Source of the DNA: CAWHYG01 sp963833505
Lineage (GTDB): Bacteria; Eisenbacteria; RBG-16-71-46; CAIMUX01
Direction of reading: 5' to 3'
Assembly: GCA_963833505.1 (NCBI GenBank)
Contig: CAWHYG010000007.1
Coordinates: forward strand, 1,116,001-1,180,000
DNA: 64,000 bases
Shown: in pieces, positions 1 to 8,596 of the stretch
Layout: every line of letters begins with the position of its first letter
Position numbering within the stretch: position 1 is the first letter of the stretch
The notes under the pieces: model-generated
Database searches by the model: none
What the model was told of the DNA's origin: nothing
The model's input: the letters and a program-made list of their open reading frames with translations, nothing else
Made by a program: the position numbers and the translations under genes

Positions 1-620
1 GGCCCGACGAGCAGCGCCGCAATGAGCAGGAAGCGACGAAAGGCCAACGCGAGGATGGGCGCCGGGATGGGGCGGAGGCGATGAAGCGCCGGCCCGAGGA
101 TGGGCGCCGGGATGAGGTGAAAGCGATGAAGCGCCGGCCCGAGGATGGGCGCCGGGATGAGGTGAAAGCGGTGAAGCGCCGGCCCGAGGATGGGCGCCGG
201 GATGAGGTGGGAGCGATGAAGGCCCCGTCCGCGAGCGGCGTCCGGGGCAGGGGGAGCAAGTCGAGCCGTTCTCTGGTTCCGCTGCCTCATCATCCGGATC
301 TGCCGAGGTTGTGGGACCGCCCTGCGCTTGCCCCCGGATTGCCAAGCCGGGCCCGCATGATTCGTGATCGCCCGTCGCGAGGCACCGGAGATGCCCGGAA
401 GGCACAGACGCGCGCAGCCCGAACGACACAACGCAGGCATACTTCCTGAGTATGTCGAGGAGTGAGGGCAAGCGCAACGCAGTCATGGCGGGCAGATCCG
501 CTGCCGCAGCAGGGGGCTCATGAATGGCGCGGGCCGGCACAGGACCATTCGGTGCATCGCGAAGGAACGGCCGGAAGGCCCCGATCCGCCCTGATCGTGA
601 GCCGCGCGGCGCGGAAAATG
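1..620. other. gene-poor left end with repeats
   Basis: No convincing coding region was found between the window start and rnpB. The first 215 bases carry a 45-bp tandem repeat listed separately; short open frames here are Arg/Pro-rich and follow from the repeat and base composition. I see no tRNA, terminator with a T tract, or recognisable promoter in 216-620. Confidence 0.5.
81..215. repeat. 45-bp tandem repeat, three copies
   Basis: Three near-identical 45-bp units lie at 81-125, 126-170 and 171-215, with a decayed copy just before (about 20-80). The units carry few changes (for example ATG to GTG at the start of the third). Because 45 is a multiple of three, an open frame reads a 15-residue Lys/Arg/Glu/Asp repeat, but there is no ribosome-binding site and the frame runs into unrelated sequence, so I treat it as noncoding. 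There are no spacers, so it is not a CRISPR array. Confidence 0.8.
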
Positions 621-1034
621 TCGGGGAGCAGGCCGTAAGCCGAGTTCTGTTCCGCACGGAGGCGCCGGAGCGCCCCGAGCGGGACCGTCATTTGTCTACG
701 ACGGCCGTTGCCGGCCGCCTCCAGCGACCAACCCGGGAGTCCTGACGAGGCGGGCCGCCTCTCCTCCTCTATGCGGTCTTGCTCCGGGTGGGGTTTACCG
801 AGCTGCCGGCGTCGCCGCCGGCACTGGTGAGCTCTTACCTCACCGTTTCACCCTTGCTCCGGCCTTTGCGGGCCGGGGCGGTCTGCTTTCTGTTGCACTT
901 TCCTTGGGATCGCTCCCACTGGGATTTGCCCAGCACCCTGCCCTACGGAGCTCGGACTTTCCTCGAGAAACGCCGGCTCTCCTCAGGAAAGGAGAACCGA
1001 ACGCCCCCCGCGACGGTCGCACCTGCTCCCCGAT
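620..1034 (-). ncRNA. rnpB: RNase P RNA, bacterial class A
   Basis: This is the catalytic RNA of RNase P, which removes tRNA 5' leaders. On the minus strand the hallmark GAGGAAAGTCCG element (complement near 957-968) opens the conserved core, and ACAGAACTCGGCTTACGG lies near the 3' end. The P1 helix is visible as a perfect 12-bp pairing between 1022-1033 (5' side) and 621-632 (3' side), which sets the ends and gives about 413 nt. The GGTAAACCCCACC and AGACAAATGACGG core elements are also present. Its 5' end directly abuts the stop codon of the upstream zinc-ribbon gene (stop at 1034-1036), so the RNA is probably processed from a longer transcript. Confidence 0.97.
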
Positions 1035-1741
1035 CACCGGTTGGTCCAGACGAGCATGCGACCGCAGCCCTCGCAGACCACGACCCGCTCCGCCTTCTGG
1101 ACCTCGACGATCCGCTGCGGCGGAAGCTGATAGCCGCAACCTCCGCAGGCTTTCTGTTCCACTCCGACCACGGCGCGGTCGCCCTTGCTTCGCCGGATCC
1201 TCTCGTAGCGGCTCCGGAGCATCGGCTCGAGACGCGCCACCAGGGCCTCGCGCGCGGTTCGCGCCCGCTCGAGGTGCTCGCGGTAGCCGGCCAGCTCACG
1301 CTCGAGACGCTCGCGCACGCCAGAGAGCTTCCGCTCCTCCTGCCCGACCAGATCCTCCAGGCGGACGATCTCGGCCTGCACGGTCTCTTCCTCTCCCAGG
1401 TATTGGATCGCCTGGTCCTCCACCTCGGAGGCGCGCCGGCGCATCTCGTCGATCTCGCGCACCATGGCCTGGTATTCGACGTTGTTCTTGACCCGGAATT
1501 GCTGCACCTCGAGCTCGCGGCGCCGGGTCTTGGCCGCTTCGGCGTCGCGCTCGAGCTGCCTGCGCTCGCGCTGCAGGTCGGCCCGCTGCCGCTGCCGCTC
1601 CTCGAGCGCGGACCTTTGCACCACCAGCTCGGATTCGTGGCGCTCCAGCTCCCTCGGTATCGCCTCGGTGCGTTCGTGGAGCCGGGAGCATTCGAGATCG
1701 GCCAGACTCAGATCGACCAGGATCGCGATTTCGTCCTTCAT
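1034..1741 (-). CDS. C4-type zinc-ribbon coiled-coil protein
   Basis: Encodes 235 residues. Residues about 10-190 are a long charged coiled coil rich in Glu, Arg and Leu; the C-terminus is a zinc ribbon with two CxxC pairs (Cys199/Cys202 and Cys223/Cys226). This is the layout of the widespread C4-type zinc-ribbon family (DUF164/zf-RING_7, also called CdsZ), whose members are thought to bind nucleic acid; a precise role cannot be read here. An in-frame upstream extension exists, but ATG at 1741 has GGAGGAG about 11 nt upstream and starts at the conserved Lys-Asp-Glu, so I chose it. It lies between the tRNA pair and rnpB and its stop codon touches the RNase P RNA. Confidence 0.88.
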   Translation of the reverse strand: MKDEIAILVDLSLADLECSRLHERTEAIPRELERHESELVVQRSALEERQRQRADLQRERRQLERDAEAAKTRRRELEVQQFRVKNNVEYQAMVREIDEMRRRASEVEDQAIQYLGEEETVQAEIVRLEDLVGQEERKLSGVRERLERELAGYREHLERARTAREALVARLEPMLRSRYERIRRSKGDRAVVGVEQKACGGCGYQLPPQRIVEVQKAERVVVCEGCGRMLVWTNR

Positions 1742-1891
1742 GCGGCTCTCACTCCTCCGATGCCGCCCGCGAGGGCCGGGATCGGACACGAAAAGAGGCG
1801 CACCCGCCGGATGCACCTCCATGGTCGGACCCCTTCCGCCGGCGATGCGGGATCGGGAATTCCGCCGAAAGCCCCTCTCGCGTACGGAAAC

Positions 1892-1967
1892 TGGTGGGCG
1901 GAACAGGGATTGAACCTGCGACCTCCGGCTTGTGATGCCGATGCTCTCCCGACTGAGCTACCCGCCC
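1892..1967 (-). tRNA. tRNA-Val (CAC)
   Basis: A 76-nt cloverleaf with encoded CCA. The acceptor arm GGGCGGG pairs with TCCGCCC, the D stem is GCTC/GAGC, the anticodon stem TCGGC/GCCGG encloses loop ATCACAA, giving anticodon CAC (codon GUG), and the T arm is GCAGG-TTCAATC-CCTGT. It lies 9 nt downstream of the CAT tRNA and shares its promoter. Confidence 0.95.
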
Positions 1968-1976
1968 TTGAACCCT

Positions 1977-2049
1977 TGGGCCCACTTGGGATCGAACCAA
2001 GGACCAACCGGTTATGAGCCGGCCGCTCTAACCTCTGAGCTATGGGCCC
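1977..2049 (-). tRNA. tRNA with anticodon CAT (Ile2-type or Met)
   Basis: A 73-nt cloverleaf: acceptor GGGCCCA/TGGGCCC, D arm GCTC/GAGC, anticodon loop CTCATAA, T arm with TTCGATC. No CCA is encoded. The anticodon CAT fits elongator Met or the minor Ile tRNA that TilS converts to lysidine. The variable region TTGGTC and the D loop GAGGTTA resemble bacterial Ile2 more than Met, so Ile2 is favoured but not certain. Confidence 0.9.
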
Positions 2050-2077
2050 CCGTTCCTCTGCAAGCCCCAGGCCGGGC

Positions 2078-2106
2078 AGGCTAGCAAAGGGCGTCTCCCC
2101 CGTCAA
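2078..2106 (-). promoter_or_regulatory. sigma70 promoter for the tRNA pair
   Basis: On the minus strand TTGACG (2101-2106) and TAGCCT (2078-2083) are separated by exactly 17 bp. Initiation would fall near 2071, about 22 nt before the first tRNA. This would let the tRNAs, the zinc-ribbon gene and rnpB be transcribed independently of rpoD. Confidence 0.72.
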
Positions 2107-2219
2107 CACCGGAGCCCGGCGCTTCTGGTGGCTCGATGCCGGAATCACCGCGAGTCGCCGCCTGCGCGCTCTCCCGTCCCGCCGGTCGAATCCAGCGCGG
2201 CCGGGGTCGCCGGAAACCA

Positions 2220-3854
2220 CTAGGTCATCTCCATGAACGAACGCAGGCGGCGCCGGCGCGTGGGATGCCGCAGCTTCCGCAGGGCTTTCGCCTCGATCTG
2301 CCGGATGCGCTCGCGCGTCACGTTGAAGAGCGCGCCGACCTCCTCCAGGGTGCGGGGACAGCCGTCTTCGGTCAGGCCGAAGCGCAGCCGTATCACCCGG
2401 GCCTCGCGCTTGGTCAGGGTCTCGAGGACGTCGTTGACCTCGTCCCGCAGCATGGCGAAGGTCGCGGAGTGCGCCGGGGAGACGACGCTCGTGTCCTCGA
2501 TGAAGTCTCCCAGGTTGGAGTCGTCGTCCTCGCCGATCGGCCGATCCAGCGAGATCGGCTCCTGGGCCGCCTTCAGCACCATCTTGATCTTGTCGACCGG
2601 CATCTTGAGCCGATCGGCGATCTCTTCCGGGGTCGGCTCCCGCCCGAGGTCCTGCAGGAGCCGGCGGGAGGTCCGCACCACCTTGTTGATGGCTTCGATC
2701 ATGTGCACGGGGACGCGGATCGTGCGCGCCTGATCGGCGATCGCCCGGGTGATGGCCTGGCGGATCCACCAGGTGGCGTAGGTCGAGAACTTGTAGCCCT
2801 TGCGATAGTCGAACTTGTCGACCGCGCGCATCAGCCCGGAGTTACCTTCCTGGATCAGGTCGAGGAATTCCAGGCCGCGGTTCGTGTAGCGCTTGGCGAT
2901 GGAGATGACGAGACGGACGTTGGCCTCGATCATCTCGCGCTTGGCCTGGTCGCGATCCCGCTCGCCCCGCTGGACCTTTCCGACCACGTCACGGAGCTCC
3001 GCCAGGCTCATCTGGGAGTCCTGCTCGGTCCGGCGGATCTTGCGCCTCTCCGCCTTGGCCGAGCGGTCCATCTCGAGGGCGCGCGTTTCCAGCTCTTTCA
3101 GCTCCGGAAGCGGGACGGCCTTGCCGGCGGCGGCCTTCTTCTTGGGCTTGCCGTTGTTCAGGGACGCCTTCCGGGCCTGGGTGGCGCGGAGGTCGGTCTC
3201 GATCTGCTCGACCGAGGCGTAAGCGTCGCCGAGACGCTCCATCTCCCGCTTCAGCCGGAGGCTGACCTTGTCGACCAGCTTGGGGTTGATGCCGAGCTTC
3301 AGGACCTCGGCCACCACCTTGGATTCAGCCCGGTCGGCCTGCACGTGCATCTGCTGGCGCTTCTTCTCCGTCATCCTGCGACCGGCCTCGAGGCGCGCCT
3401 TCTCCAGCTCTTCATGGAGCCGCACGATCTTCGAGACCGACTTCGCGACCCGCTTCCGCTCGGACTGGGCGGAGAACTCGCCGTTCCAGTTGGCCAGATC
3501 GACCTGGATGATGTCCTCAAACTTGCACTTGCCCGCCTTCAGCTTTTCCGCGGTCTGCTGCAGCTCGCGGATCGCCATCGGCGTCTGAAACATGGCTCCG
3601 ACGATGGCGATCTCGGCGGACTCGATCCGCTTCGCGATCTCGACCTCGCCGTCCCGGTTCAGAAGCGGCACGCGACCCATCTCGCGGAGGTACATGCGGA
3701 CGGGGTCGTCGTACCGGACGGCGGCCGCGGCGGGCTTGGTTTCCTTCTTCTTCTCTTCCTGGACCCGGAGCGTCTTCTGGAACTTGTAGGCCTCCTCCTC
3801 ATTCTCGTACCAGGGGACGTTCAGCTCCTGGAGAAGATGGAAGGCCTCGTCCAT
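2220..3854 (-). CDS. rpoD: primary sigma factor RpoD (main part, after frameshift)
   Basis: The major sigma factor, which directs RNA polymerase to housekeeping promoters. This frame holds nearly all of the protein: the end of region 1.1, region 1.2 (DPVRMYLREMG), a charged nonconserved segment, region 2 with the core-binding and -10 recognition helices (KFSTYATWWIRQAITRAIAD), region 3, and region 4 with the helix-turn-helix (TLEEVGALFNVTRERIRQIE). The N-terminal part of region 1.1 continues in another frame upstream (3799-3987). At 3854-3855 one extra A breaks the frame; removing it gives a single 588-residue sigma factor. ATG 3854 has no good SD, so a separate start here is unlikely. Region 2 reads LIQEGNSGLM where Ile is near-invariant in place of Ser. 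Confidence 0.93.
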   Translation of the reverse strand: MDEAFHLLQELNVPWYENEEEAYKFQKTLRVQEEKKKETKPAAAAVRYDDPVRMYLREMGRVPLLNRDGEVEIAKRIESAEIAIVGAMFQTPMAIRELQQTAEKLKAGKCKFEDIIQVDLANWNGEFSAQSERKRVAKSVSKIVRLHEELEKARLEAGRRMTEKKRQQMHVQADRAESKVVAEVLKLGINPKLVDKVSLRLKREMERLGDAYASVEQIETDLRATQARKASLNNGKPKKKAAAGKAVPLPELKELETRALEMDRSAKAERRKIRRTEQDSQMSLAELRDVVGKVQRGERDRDQAKREMIEANVRLVISIAKRYTNRGLEFLDLIQEGNSGLMRAVDKFDYRKGYKFSTYATWWIRQAITRAIADQARTIRVPVHMIEAINKVVRTSRRLLQDLGREPTPEEIADRLKMPVDKIKMVLKAAQEPISLDRPIGEDDDSNLGDFIEDTSVVSPAHSATFAMLRDEVNDVLETLTKREARVIRLRFGLTEDGCPRTLEEVGALFNVTRERIRQIEAKALRKLRHPTRRRRLRSFMEMT

Positions 3855-3987
3855 TCTGGCTGACCATGGCCTCGCTGTCGAGCGAATGGTCGATCTTCTC
3901 GTCGACCTGGTCATAGGTCACGTAGCCCTGACGAACGGCGAGTTCTCTGAGTTCCTGAAGCGCGTTGGCCCTGGGTTTGGACTTCAT
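3799..3987 (-). CDS. rpoD: RpoD N-terminal region 1.1 fragment
   Basis: The 5' end of rpoD in the pre-frameshift frame. It starts at ATG 3987 with AAAGGAG upstream and encodes the region 1.1 pattern with GYVTYDQV, as in other primary sigma factors, up to SLDSEAMVSQ, after which the frame leaves homology and stops at 3799. The RpoD sequence resumes in the other frame with MDEAFHLLQELNV, exactly where region 1.1 should continue. A one-base insertion in this sequence, whether real or an assembly error, explains both pieces. Confidence 0.85.
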   Translation of the reverse strand: MKSKPRANALQELRELAVRQGYVTYDQVDEKIDHSLDSEAMVSQNGRGLPSSPGAERPLVRE

Positions 3988-4047
3988 GCGGGAGGAATCT
4001 CCTTTCCGAGGCAAGCGTCAAATCTATGAAATTACGCCGTCCCGGGT

Positions 4048-5958
4048 CTAGACTTTTTCTCCCCGGCCGGATCGATCCGACCCGGCGGCAAGAGCGGCCG
4101 CCAACCGGGCCCGTTCCTGGGCCAACTGCTGCCGTTGGCTCAGATACCGGTTGAGGTCCGCCTGGTTCCCGGACTCTTGAGCACGTCCGATCTCACGATT
4201 CAGCAGCTCCTGGCGACGCCGGAGCCCCTTGAGCCGGATTCCGGCCAGAATCGGCTCCGGACGTTCCGGCTCCCCCGTTCCCGACAAGCTGAGCGCGACC
4301 AGCATCCGCGATGGGGACGATTCGCGGGAGGCCCGGGAGAGCAGGGCCGCCTCGGTCCGGCAGGCGGGATCCTCCGCCTGCTCGGCCATCCAGCGAAGGA
4401 GGCCGGCCAGACGAGGATCCAGAACCCGGGCCTCTTCCACGGCCGCCGCCAGCTCCCCCGATTCCATTGGATGCGCCAGGGCCGTCCGCAGGCACTCGAC
4501 TTCGAAGCGGCCCCAGGGCGTGTTCGCTGCCACGGCGTTGGCCCCCTCGGAGCCACCGGCGGCCGTTCCGGACCCGGTGCCCGCCGGCGTCCGAACCTCG
4601 GGCCCGGCGCCGGCGGTCGTCCAAGCCCCGGATCCGGCGTCGCCGGTGGTCCGAGCCCGGGACCCGGCACCGGCCGGAACCGCGCTCGAGGCCCGATGCC
4701 AATGGCGCGCCAGGGCTTCCAGGAACGACTCGGGGCGGATTCCAAACCGGGAGGCCGCGTCCTGGACCCACAGATCACGGCTGAGCGGATCGTGGATCGC
4801 GGCCATCATCTCAACCGCCCTCCCTGCCGCGTCCCGGACCGCCATCACGCCTTCGGCCACGAGATCGGAGAGGAACCGAAGCGGTGCCGGAGCGGACTGG
4901 ATCGCGGCCTGAACCGCGTCCGGGCCCTCCGTGCGGACCCAGAGATCGGGGTCCTTGCCCTCCGGCGGCCTGGCCACCGCGAGGTCCGGAATCTCCCCCG
5001 CCAGGATCGGCAGGGCGCGGAGCGCCGCCCGGAGCCCCGCCGGGTCCCCATCGAACAGGAGGACGACCCGATCCGACAGCCGGCGGAGCGCCGTCCCCTG
5101 CTCCGGCGTGAGCGCGGTGCCGCAGGTGCCGACCACGCCCCCGATTCCTGCCTGGACCAGCGCGATCACGTCGAAATAGCCCTCGACGACGACCACGCGG
5201 CCCGTGTCACGGATGCCCGGCCGGGCCGGCGCGACTCCAAAGAGCATCGTTCCCTTGCGGTAGACCGGGGTCTCGGGAGAGTTCAGGTACTTGGGCTCGG
5301 TGTCCCCCAGGGCGCGCCCGCCGAATCCCACCGGGGCCCCGCCGGCCGTGTCGATCGGAATCATGAGCCGGTTGCGGAACCGGTCGTAGATCCGGCCGCC
5401 GGCGGACTCGACCGCCAGCCCCGCTTCCACCAGCGACCGCTCGGAAACCAGGGCGCGGGCGTGGTGCATCAGGCCGTCCCAGGCGTCCGGCGACACTCCA
5501 AGCCCGTAGGCCTCCCGCGTCTCCGGGCGGATGCCGCGGTGGTCCAGATAGGCGCGCGCCTCCGCCCCGGCCGGCCCCTCGAGCTGCCCGCGGTACCATG
5601 AGCGCGCCACGTGCAGCGCCTCGCGGATCCGTTCCAGCGCGTCCGTCGCCGGCCCCCGCCGCTCCGGGAGCGGAATCCCGGCGCGTTCGGCCAGATGGCG
5701 GAGCGCCTCGGGGAAGGTCATCTTCTCGTAGGTCATGATGAAGCTGAAGACATCGCCTCCGGCGCCGCAGCCGAAGCAGTGGAACGCCTGTAGAGACGGG
5801 TTGACGTAGAACGAAGCGGTCTTCTCCTGATGGAACGGACAGAGCCCGCCCAGGCGCGCGCCGGCCTTCTTCAAGGCGACGTGCGCGCCGATCACCTCGA
5901 CGATGTCGGTCGCCTCGCGCACGCGCTCGACGAACGGATCGGACCCGCCTTTGCCCAC
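4048..5958 (-). CDS. dnaG: DNA primase DnaG
   Basis: Primase that lays RNA primers for chromosome replication; 636 residues. The N-terminal zinc ribbon has Cys40, His43, Cys61 and Cys64. The TOPRIM catalytic domain follows with EGYFDV near residue 257 and DGDPAG near 300, and the C-terminal part should bind the replicative helicase. Start is GTG 5958, with GGGGAG seven bases upstream, just after the mutS2 stop; longer in-frame extensions overlap mutS2. Residues about 425-470, between the catalytic core and helicase-binding region, are a Gly/Ala/Thr-rich linker made of a 10-residue repeat (30-bp minisatellite). Sits in the rpsU-mutS2-dnaG-rpoD operon. Confidence 0.95.
   Translation of the reverse strand: MGKGGSDPFVERVREATDIVEVIGAHVALKKAGARLGGLCPFHQEKTASFYVNPSLQAFHCFGCGAGGDVFSFIMTYEKMTFPEALRHLAERAGIPLPERRGPATDALERIREALHVARSWYRGQLEGPAGAEARAYLDHRGIRPETREAYGLGVSPDAWDGLMHHARALVSERSLVEAGLAVESAGGRIYDRFRNRLMIPIDTAGGAPVGFGGRALGDTEPKYLNSPETPVYRKGTMLFGVAPARPGIRDTGRVVVVEGYFDVIALVQAGIGGVVGTCGTALTPEQGTALRRLSDRVVLLFDGDPAGLRAALRALPILAGEIPDLAVARPPEGKDPDLWVRTEGPDAVQAAIQSAPAPLRFLSDLVAEGVMAVRDAAGRAVEMMAAIHDPLSRDLWVQDAASRFGIRPESFLEALARHWHRASSAVPAGAGSRARTTGDAGSGAWTTAGAGPEVRTPAGTGSGTAAGGSEGANAVAANTPWGRFEVECLRTALAHPMESGELAAAVEEARVLDPRLAGLLRWMAEQAEDPACRTEAALLSRASRESSPSRMLVALSLSGTGEPERPEPILAGIRLKGLRRRQELLNREIGRAQESGNQADLNRYLSQRQQLAQERARLAAALAAGSDRSGRGEKV
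4578..4667. repeat. 30-bp minisatellite inside dnaG
   Basis: Three imperfect 30-bp units at 4578-4607, 4608-4637 and 4638-4667, plus a partial fourth, lie in frame in dnaG and encode a 10-residue repeat in the linker before the helicase-binding domain. The period, GC-richness and CCGG content match minisatellites elsewhere in the window. Confidence 0.75.
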
Positions 5959-5972
5959 CCGGGATCTCCCCG

Positions 5973-8381
5973 TCAGGATCCGAGCTCGGCCACGGTCACG
6001 CCCCAGCCGCCTTCCGCCAGCTCGCCCATGCGAAAGCCGGTGACCAGGGGGTGCCCTTCCAAATGCTTCTCGACCTCGCGCTTGAGGACGCCGGTTCCCT
6101 TGCCGTGGACGATCCGTACCTGATGCAGATGCTGCAACGAGGCGCGATCGAGGAACCGATCGAGCTTCTCCAGCGCCTCTTCCGCCCGGAGTCCGCGGAG
6201 ATCCAGCTCGCGTCCGACCGGTTCGGGAGACGCCTCCTCGATCCGCACCGCCGGAGGCGACGCCGAGACCTGCGCCCGGCCTTCCGGGATCTCCTCGAGC
6301 GACGAGACCGCGACTTCCAGCCGGCGGCCGTTCCAGTCGACCCAGGCGCGGTCCGCTGCGATGCGCAGGATCCGCACCGTTGCCTCCAGATCCGGCAGCC
6401 ACGCGCTCCGGCCCGGTTGCATCCCCTCGACGGACAGCTTCCGCCCCTGAACCTCGCGGCGCCGATTCGACCGGGCCTCCAGGCGGCGCCGGCTCAGCTC
6501 GCGTTCGGCCCGGCGCAGGTCCGGAACGACCGCCGCGGGGACCACCTGCGCGCTCGCCTCCTCCGCGGCCCGGATCCTGGCTTCGAGCGCCTCGCGCCTC
6601 GACCGGATCTCCTCCTCCGCCTCGCGATACAACCTGTCGAGGGCGGCGCGCCGATCGTCCCGGATCTTCCGCAGGCGTTCCCGCAGGCGTTCCGCCTGCC
6701 GCGCCTTCAGCTCCGTGGCGCGGCGCAGATCCTCCGCCTGGCGCTCGAGCGCGGCTCGCGCTTCTTCAAGCCGGACCTTTTCCCGATCCACCTGCCCGAG
6801 GAGCCGGTCCATGCCGATCAGGAGCGGCGATCGGTAGGCCTCGGCGCGTTCGAGAAGCCCGGCATCCGGCAGGATCCGCCGGGCGATCTCGAAGGCCCGG
6901 CTTCTCCCCGGCTCGCCGATCGTGAGCCGGAAGAGCGGGCGGAAGGACGCGGCGTCGAATTCCATGGCGGCGTTCTGCATCCGCGGCTGCTCCCCCGCGA
7001 AGAGCTTGACCGAAGTGATGTGCGTGGTCGCCAGGGTCAGGGTCGATCGCGCCGCCAGGGTCTCGAGGATCGCCATGGCCAGGGCCGCGCCTTCCTCGGG
7101 ATCGGTGCCGCCGCCCAGCTCATCGAGGAGCACCAGGGAATCGGAGGTCGCATCCGTCCAGACGCGCCCGATGTTCCGGAGGTGGCCCGCGAAGGTCGAG
7201 AGATCCCCTTCGATCGACTGCTCGTCGCCGAGATCGACAAAGACGCTGTCGACCAGCGGAAGGTCGGTGCCGTCGGCCGCCGGAACGTGCAGGCCCGCCT
7301 TGGCCATCAGCTCCAGCAGTCCGACCGTCTTCAAGGCGACCGACTTCCCTCCCATGTTCGGCCCGGAGATGAGCAGAACCGGTCGCTCCCGGAGCAGCTC
7401 CAGGTTGAGCGGCACGACCCGGGCGCCGCCGCGGTCCTCCGCCTCGGCCAGAATCGGATGGCGCGCCTGGACCAGCCGGATCCGTCCCTCGTGATTGAGC
7501 GCCGGCGGCTCGGCCCTGAGCGCCAGCGCCAGCAGCGCCTCGGCCCGGATCAGATCCAGCTCGCCCATCGCGGCGAACGCATCCGAGAGCGCCTCGCCCT
7601 GACTCCGCAGAAGCTCGGACAGCTCGGCCAGGATCCGCGCTTCCTCGCGCTTCTCTTCCTCGCGGCCTTCCGCCACCCGGTTGTTCGCCTCGACCGCCTC
7701 GAAGGGCTCGAGCAGCACGGACTGGCCGCTGTTCGACCGGCCGTGGACGAGCCCCGGCATCGCGCCTCGCTGCTGGGCGCGCACCGAAATCACGTAGCGC
7801 CCCTCCCGCAAGGTGACGAAGGAGTCCTCGCGGCTCTCGGTGATCCGCCCGAGCATGTCCTCGAGAAGCCCCGCCGCGTGCTGTAGAGCGTAGTGCAGGT
7901 CCTTCCGGATCTGCGCCAGCTCCGGGCTGGCGGTGTCGAGGATCTCCCCCGACGGACTCAAGGATCGACGCAGCCGCCGGGTCGTCCCGGAGAAGTCCCC
8001 GATGCGGCCCAGGATCTCCGCCAGCCTCGGGATCTCCTGGGTCGAGCGCAACGCCTGGTCCCGCAGGTAACGGAGCGCCCCGACGTGGTCGAGGAACGGC
8101 AGGAACTCGTACAGCTCGCGGCCGTCCAGCGATCCCGCGCCCTTCCGGAGGCGGGCGAGCGGCACGCGCAGGTCCGGGACCTCGGCCGCGCCGGGCGTCT
8201 CTCCCCTCAGCTCAAGACGCTTCCACTCGGTGATCCGCTCCTGGGAAAGACGGATGGCGTCGCGATCCAGATCGGGAGACAGCTCGAGAGCGCGTTCGCG
8301 ACCCAGCGGCGAAAAGGTCGCGCGGAAAATCATCCGGCGGACCTTCTCGAACTCCAGAACCTCGAGGGCGTGGGAATTCAC
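5973..8381 (-). CDS. mutS2: MutS2 family endonuclease/ATPase
   Basis: MutS paralogue of 802 residues. It lacks the mismatch-recognition domain; the family acts on branched DNA and in some species on collided ribosomes. The MutS-type ATPase is clear: Walker A GPNMGGKS near residue 340 and a DELGGGTDP Walker B-type motif later. A long Arg/Glu-rich coiled coil follows, and the C-terminal about 75 residues are an Smr nuclease domain (LDLRG ... HGKGTGVL). Start GTG 8381 has AGGAG 12 nt upstream; the longer open frame upstream crosses repeat DNA and rpsU and is rejected. Placement between rpsU and dnaG is unlike the classical operon. Confidence 0.93.
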   Translation of the reverse strand: MNSHALEVLEFEKVRRMIFRATFSPLGRERALELSPDLDRDAIRLSQERITEWKRLELRGETPGAAEVPDLRVPLARLRKGAGSLDGRELYEFLPFLDHVGALRYLRDQALRSTQEIPRLAEILGRIGDFSGTTRRLRRSLSPSGEILDTASPELAQIRKDLHYALQHAAGLLEDMLGRITESREDSFVTLREGRYVISVRAQQRGAMPGLVHGRSNSGQSVLLEPFEAVEANNRVAEGREEEKREEARILAELSELLRSQGEALSDAFAAMGELDLIRAEALLALALRAEPPALNHEGRIRLVQARHPILAEAEDRGGARVVPLNLELLRERPVLLISGPNMGGKSVALKTVGLLELMAKAGLHVPAADGTDLPLVDSVFVDLGDEQSIEGDLSTFAGHLRNIGRVWTDATSDSLVLLDELGGGTDPEEGAALAMAILETLAARSTLTLATTHITSVKLFAGEQPRMQNAAMEFDAASFRPLFRLTIGEPGRSRAFEIARRILPDAGLLERAEAYRSPLLIGMDRLLGQVDREKVRLEEARAALERQAEDLRRATELKARQAERLRERLRKIRDDRRAALDRLYREAEEEIRSRREALEARIRAAEEASAQVVPAAVVPDLRRAERELSRRRLEARSNRRREVQGRKLSVEGMQPGRSAWLPDLEATVRILRIAADRAWVDWNGRRLEVAVSSLEEIPEGRAQVSASPPAVRIEEASPEPVGRELDLRGLRAEEALEKLDRFLDRASLQHLHQVRIVHGKGTGVLKREVEKHLEGHPLVTGFRMGELAEGGWGVTVAELGS

Positions 8382-8404
8382 GGCGAGGTTTCGACTCCTG
8401 GCGG

Positions 8405-8495
8405 TAGATCCGTCTCGCTGCCGCGAGCGGCGGACGATTCCGGCGTACGCCTGTGGCTCGATTCCTGCTGTGGACCCGGCTCGCTGCCGCGAGCG
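8405..8495. repeat. two-copy repeat between rpsU and mutS2
   Basis: Two similar elements near 8405-8429 and 8471-8495 share a CTCGCTGCCGCGAG core, each able to form a small hairpin. They are about 66 bp apart in the 250-bp rpsU-mutS2 gap, in the mutS2 leader. Confidence 0.6.
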
Positions 8496-8596
8496 CGAAC
8501 CGACTCCGGCGGATCGCCGGAAAGACGACGGCCAACTGGATTCGATGCCGGAGTGCTGATCCGCTTTCGCGACCGTAGGCTCCGGCCGGAAGCTCC

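Noticed and set aside
81..449. Possible CRISPR array or repeat protein
   Set aside because: Units are directly adjacent with no spacers, and the coding frame lacks an SD and breaks down after the repeats.
779..2017. 412-residue plus-strand open frame across rnpB, the zinc-ribbon gene and tRNAs
   Set aside because: It overlaps RNase P RNA and two tRNAs on the other strand and has no homology-like pattern; a GC-rich shadow.
2136..3863. 575-residue plus-strand open frame opposite rpoD
   Set aside because: Antisense to a fully recognisable sigma factor; Arg/Leu/Asp-rich shadow of high third-position GC.
5959..6402. Extended N-terminus for DnaG
   Set aside because: Overlaps the Smr domain of MutS2 in another frame; GTG 5958 with SD gives the normal DnaG N-terminus.
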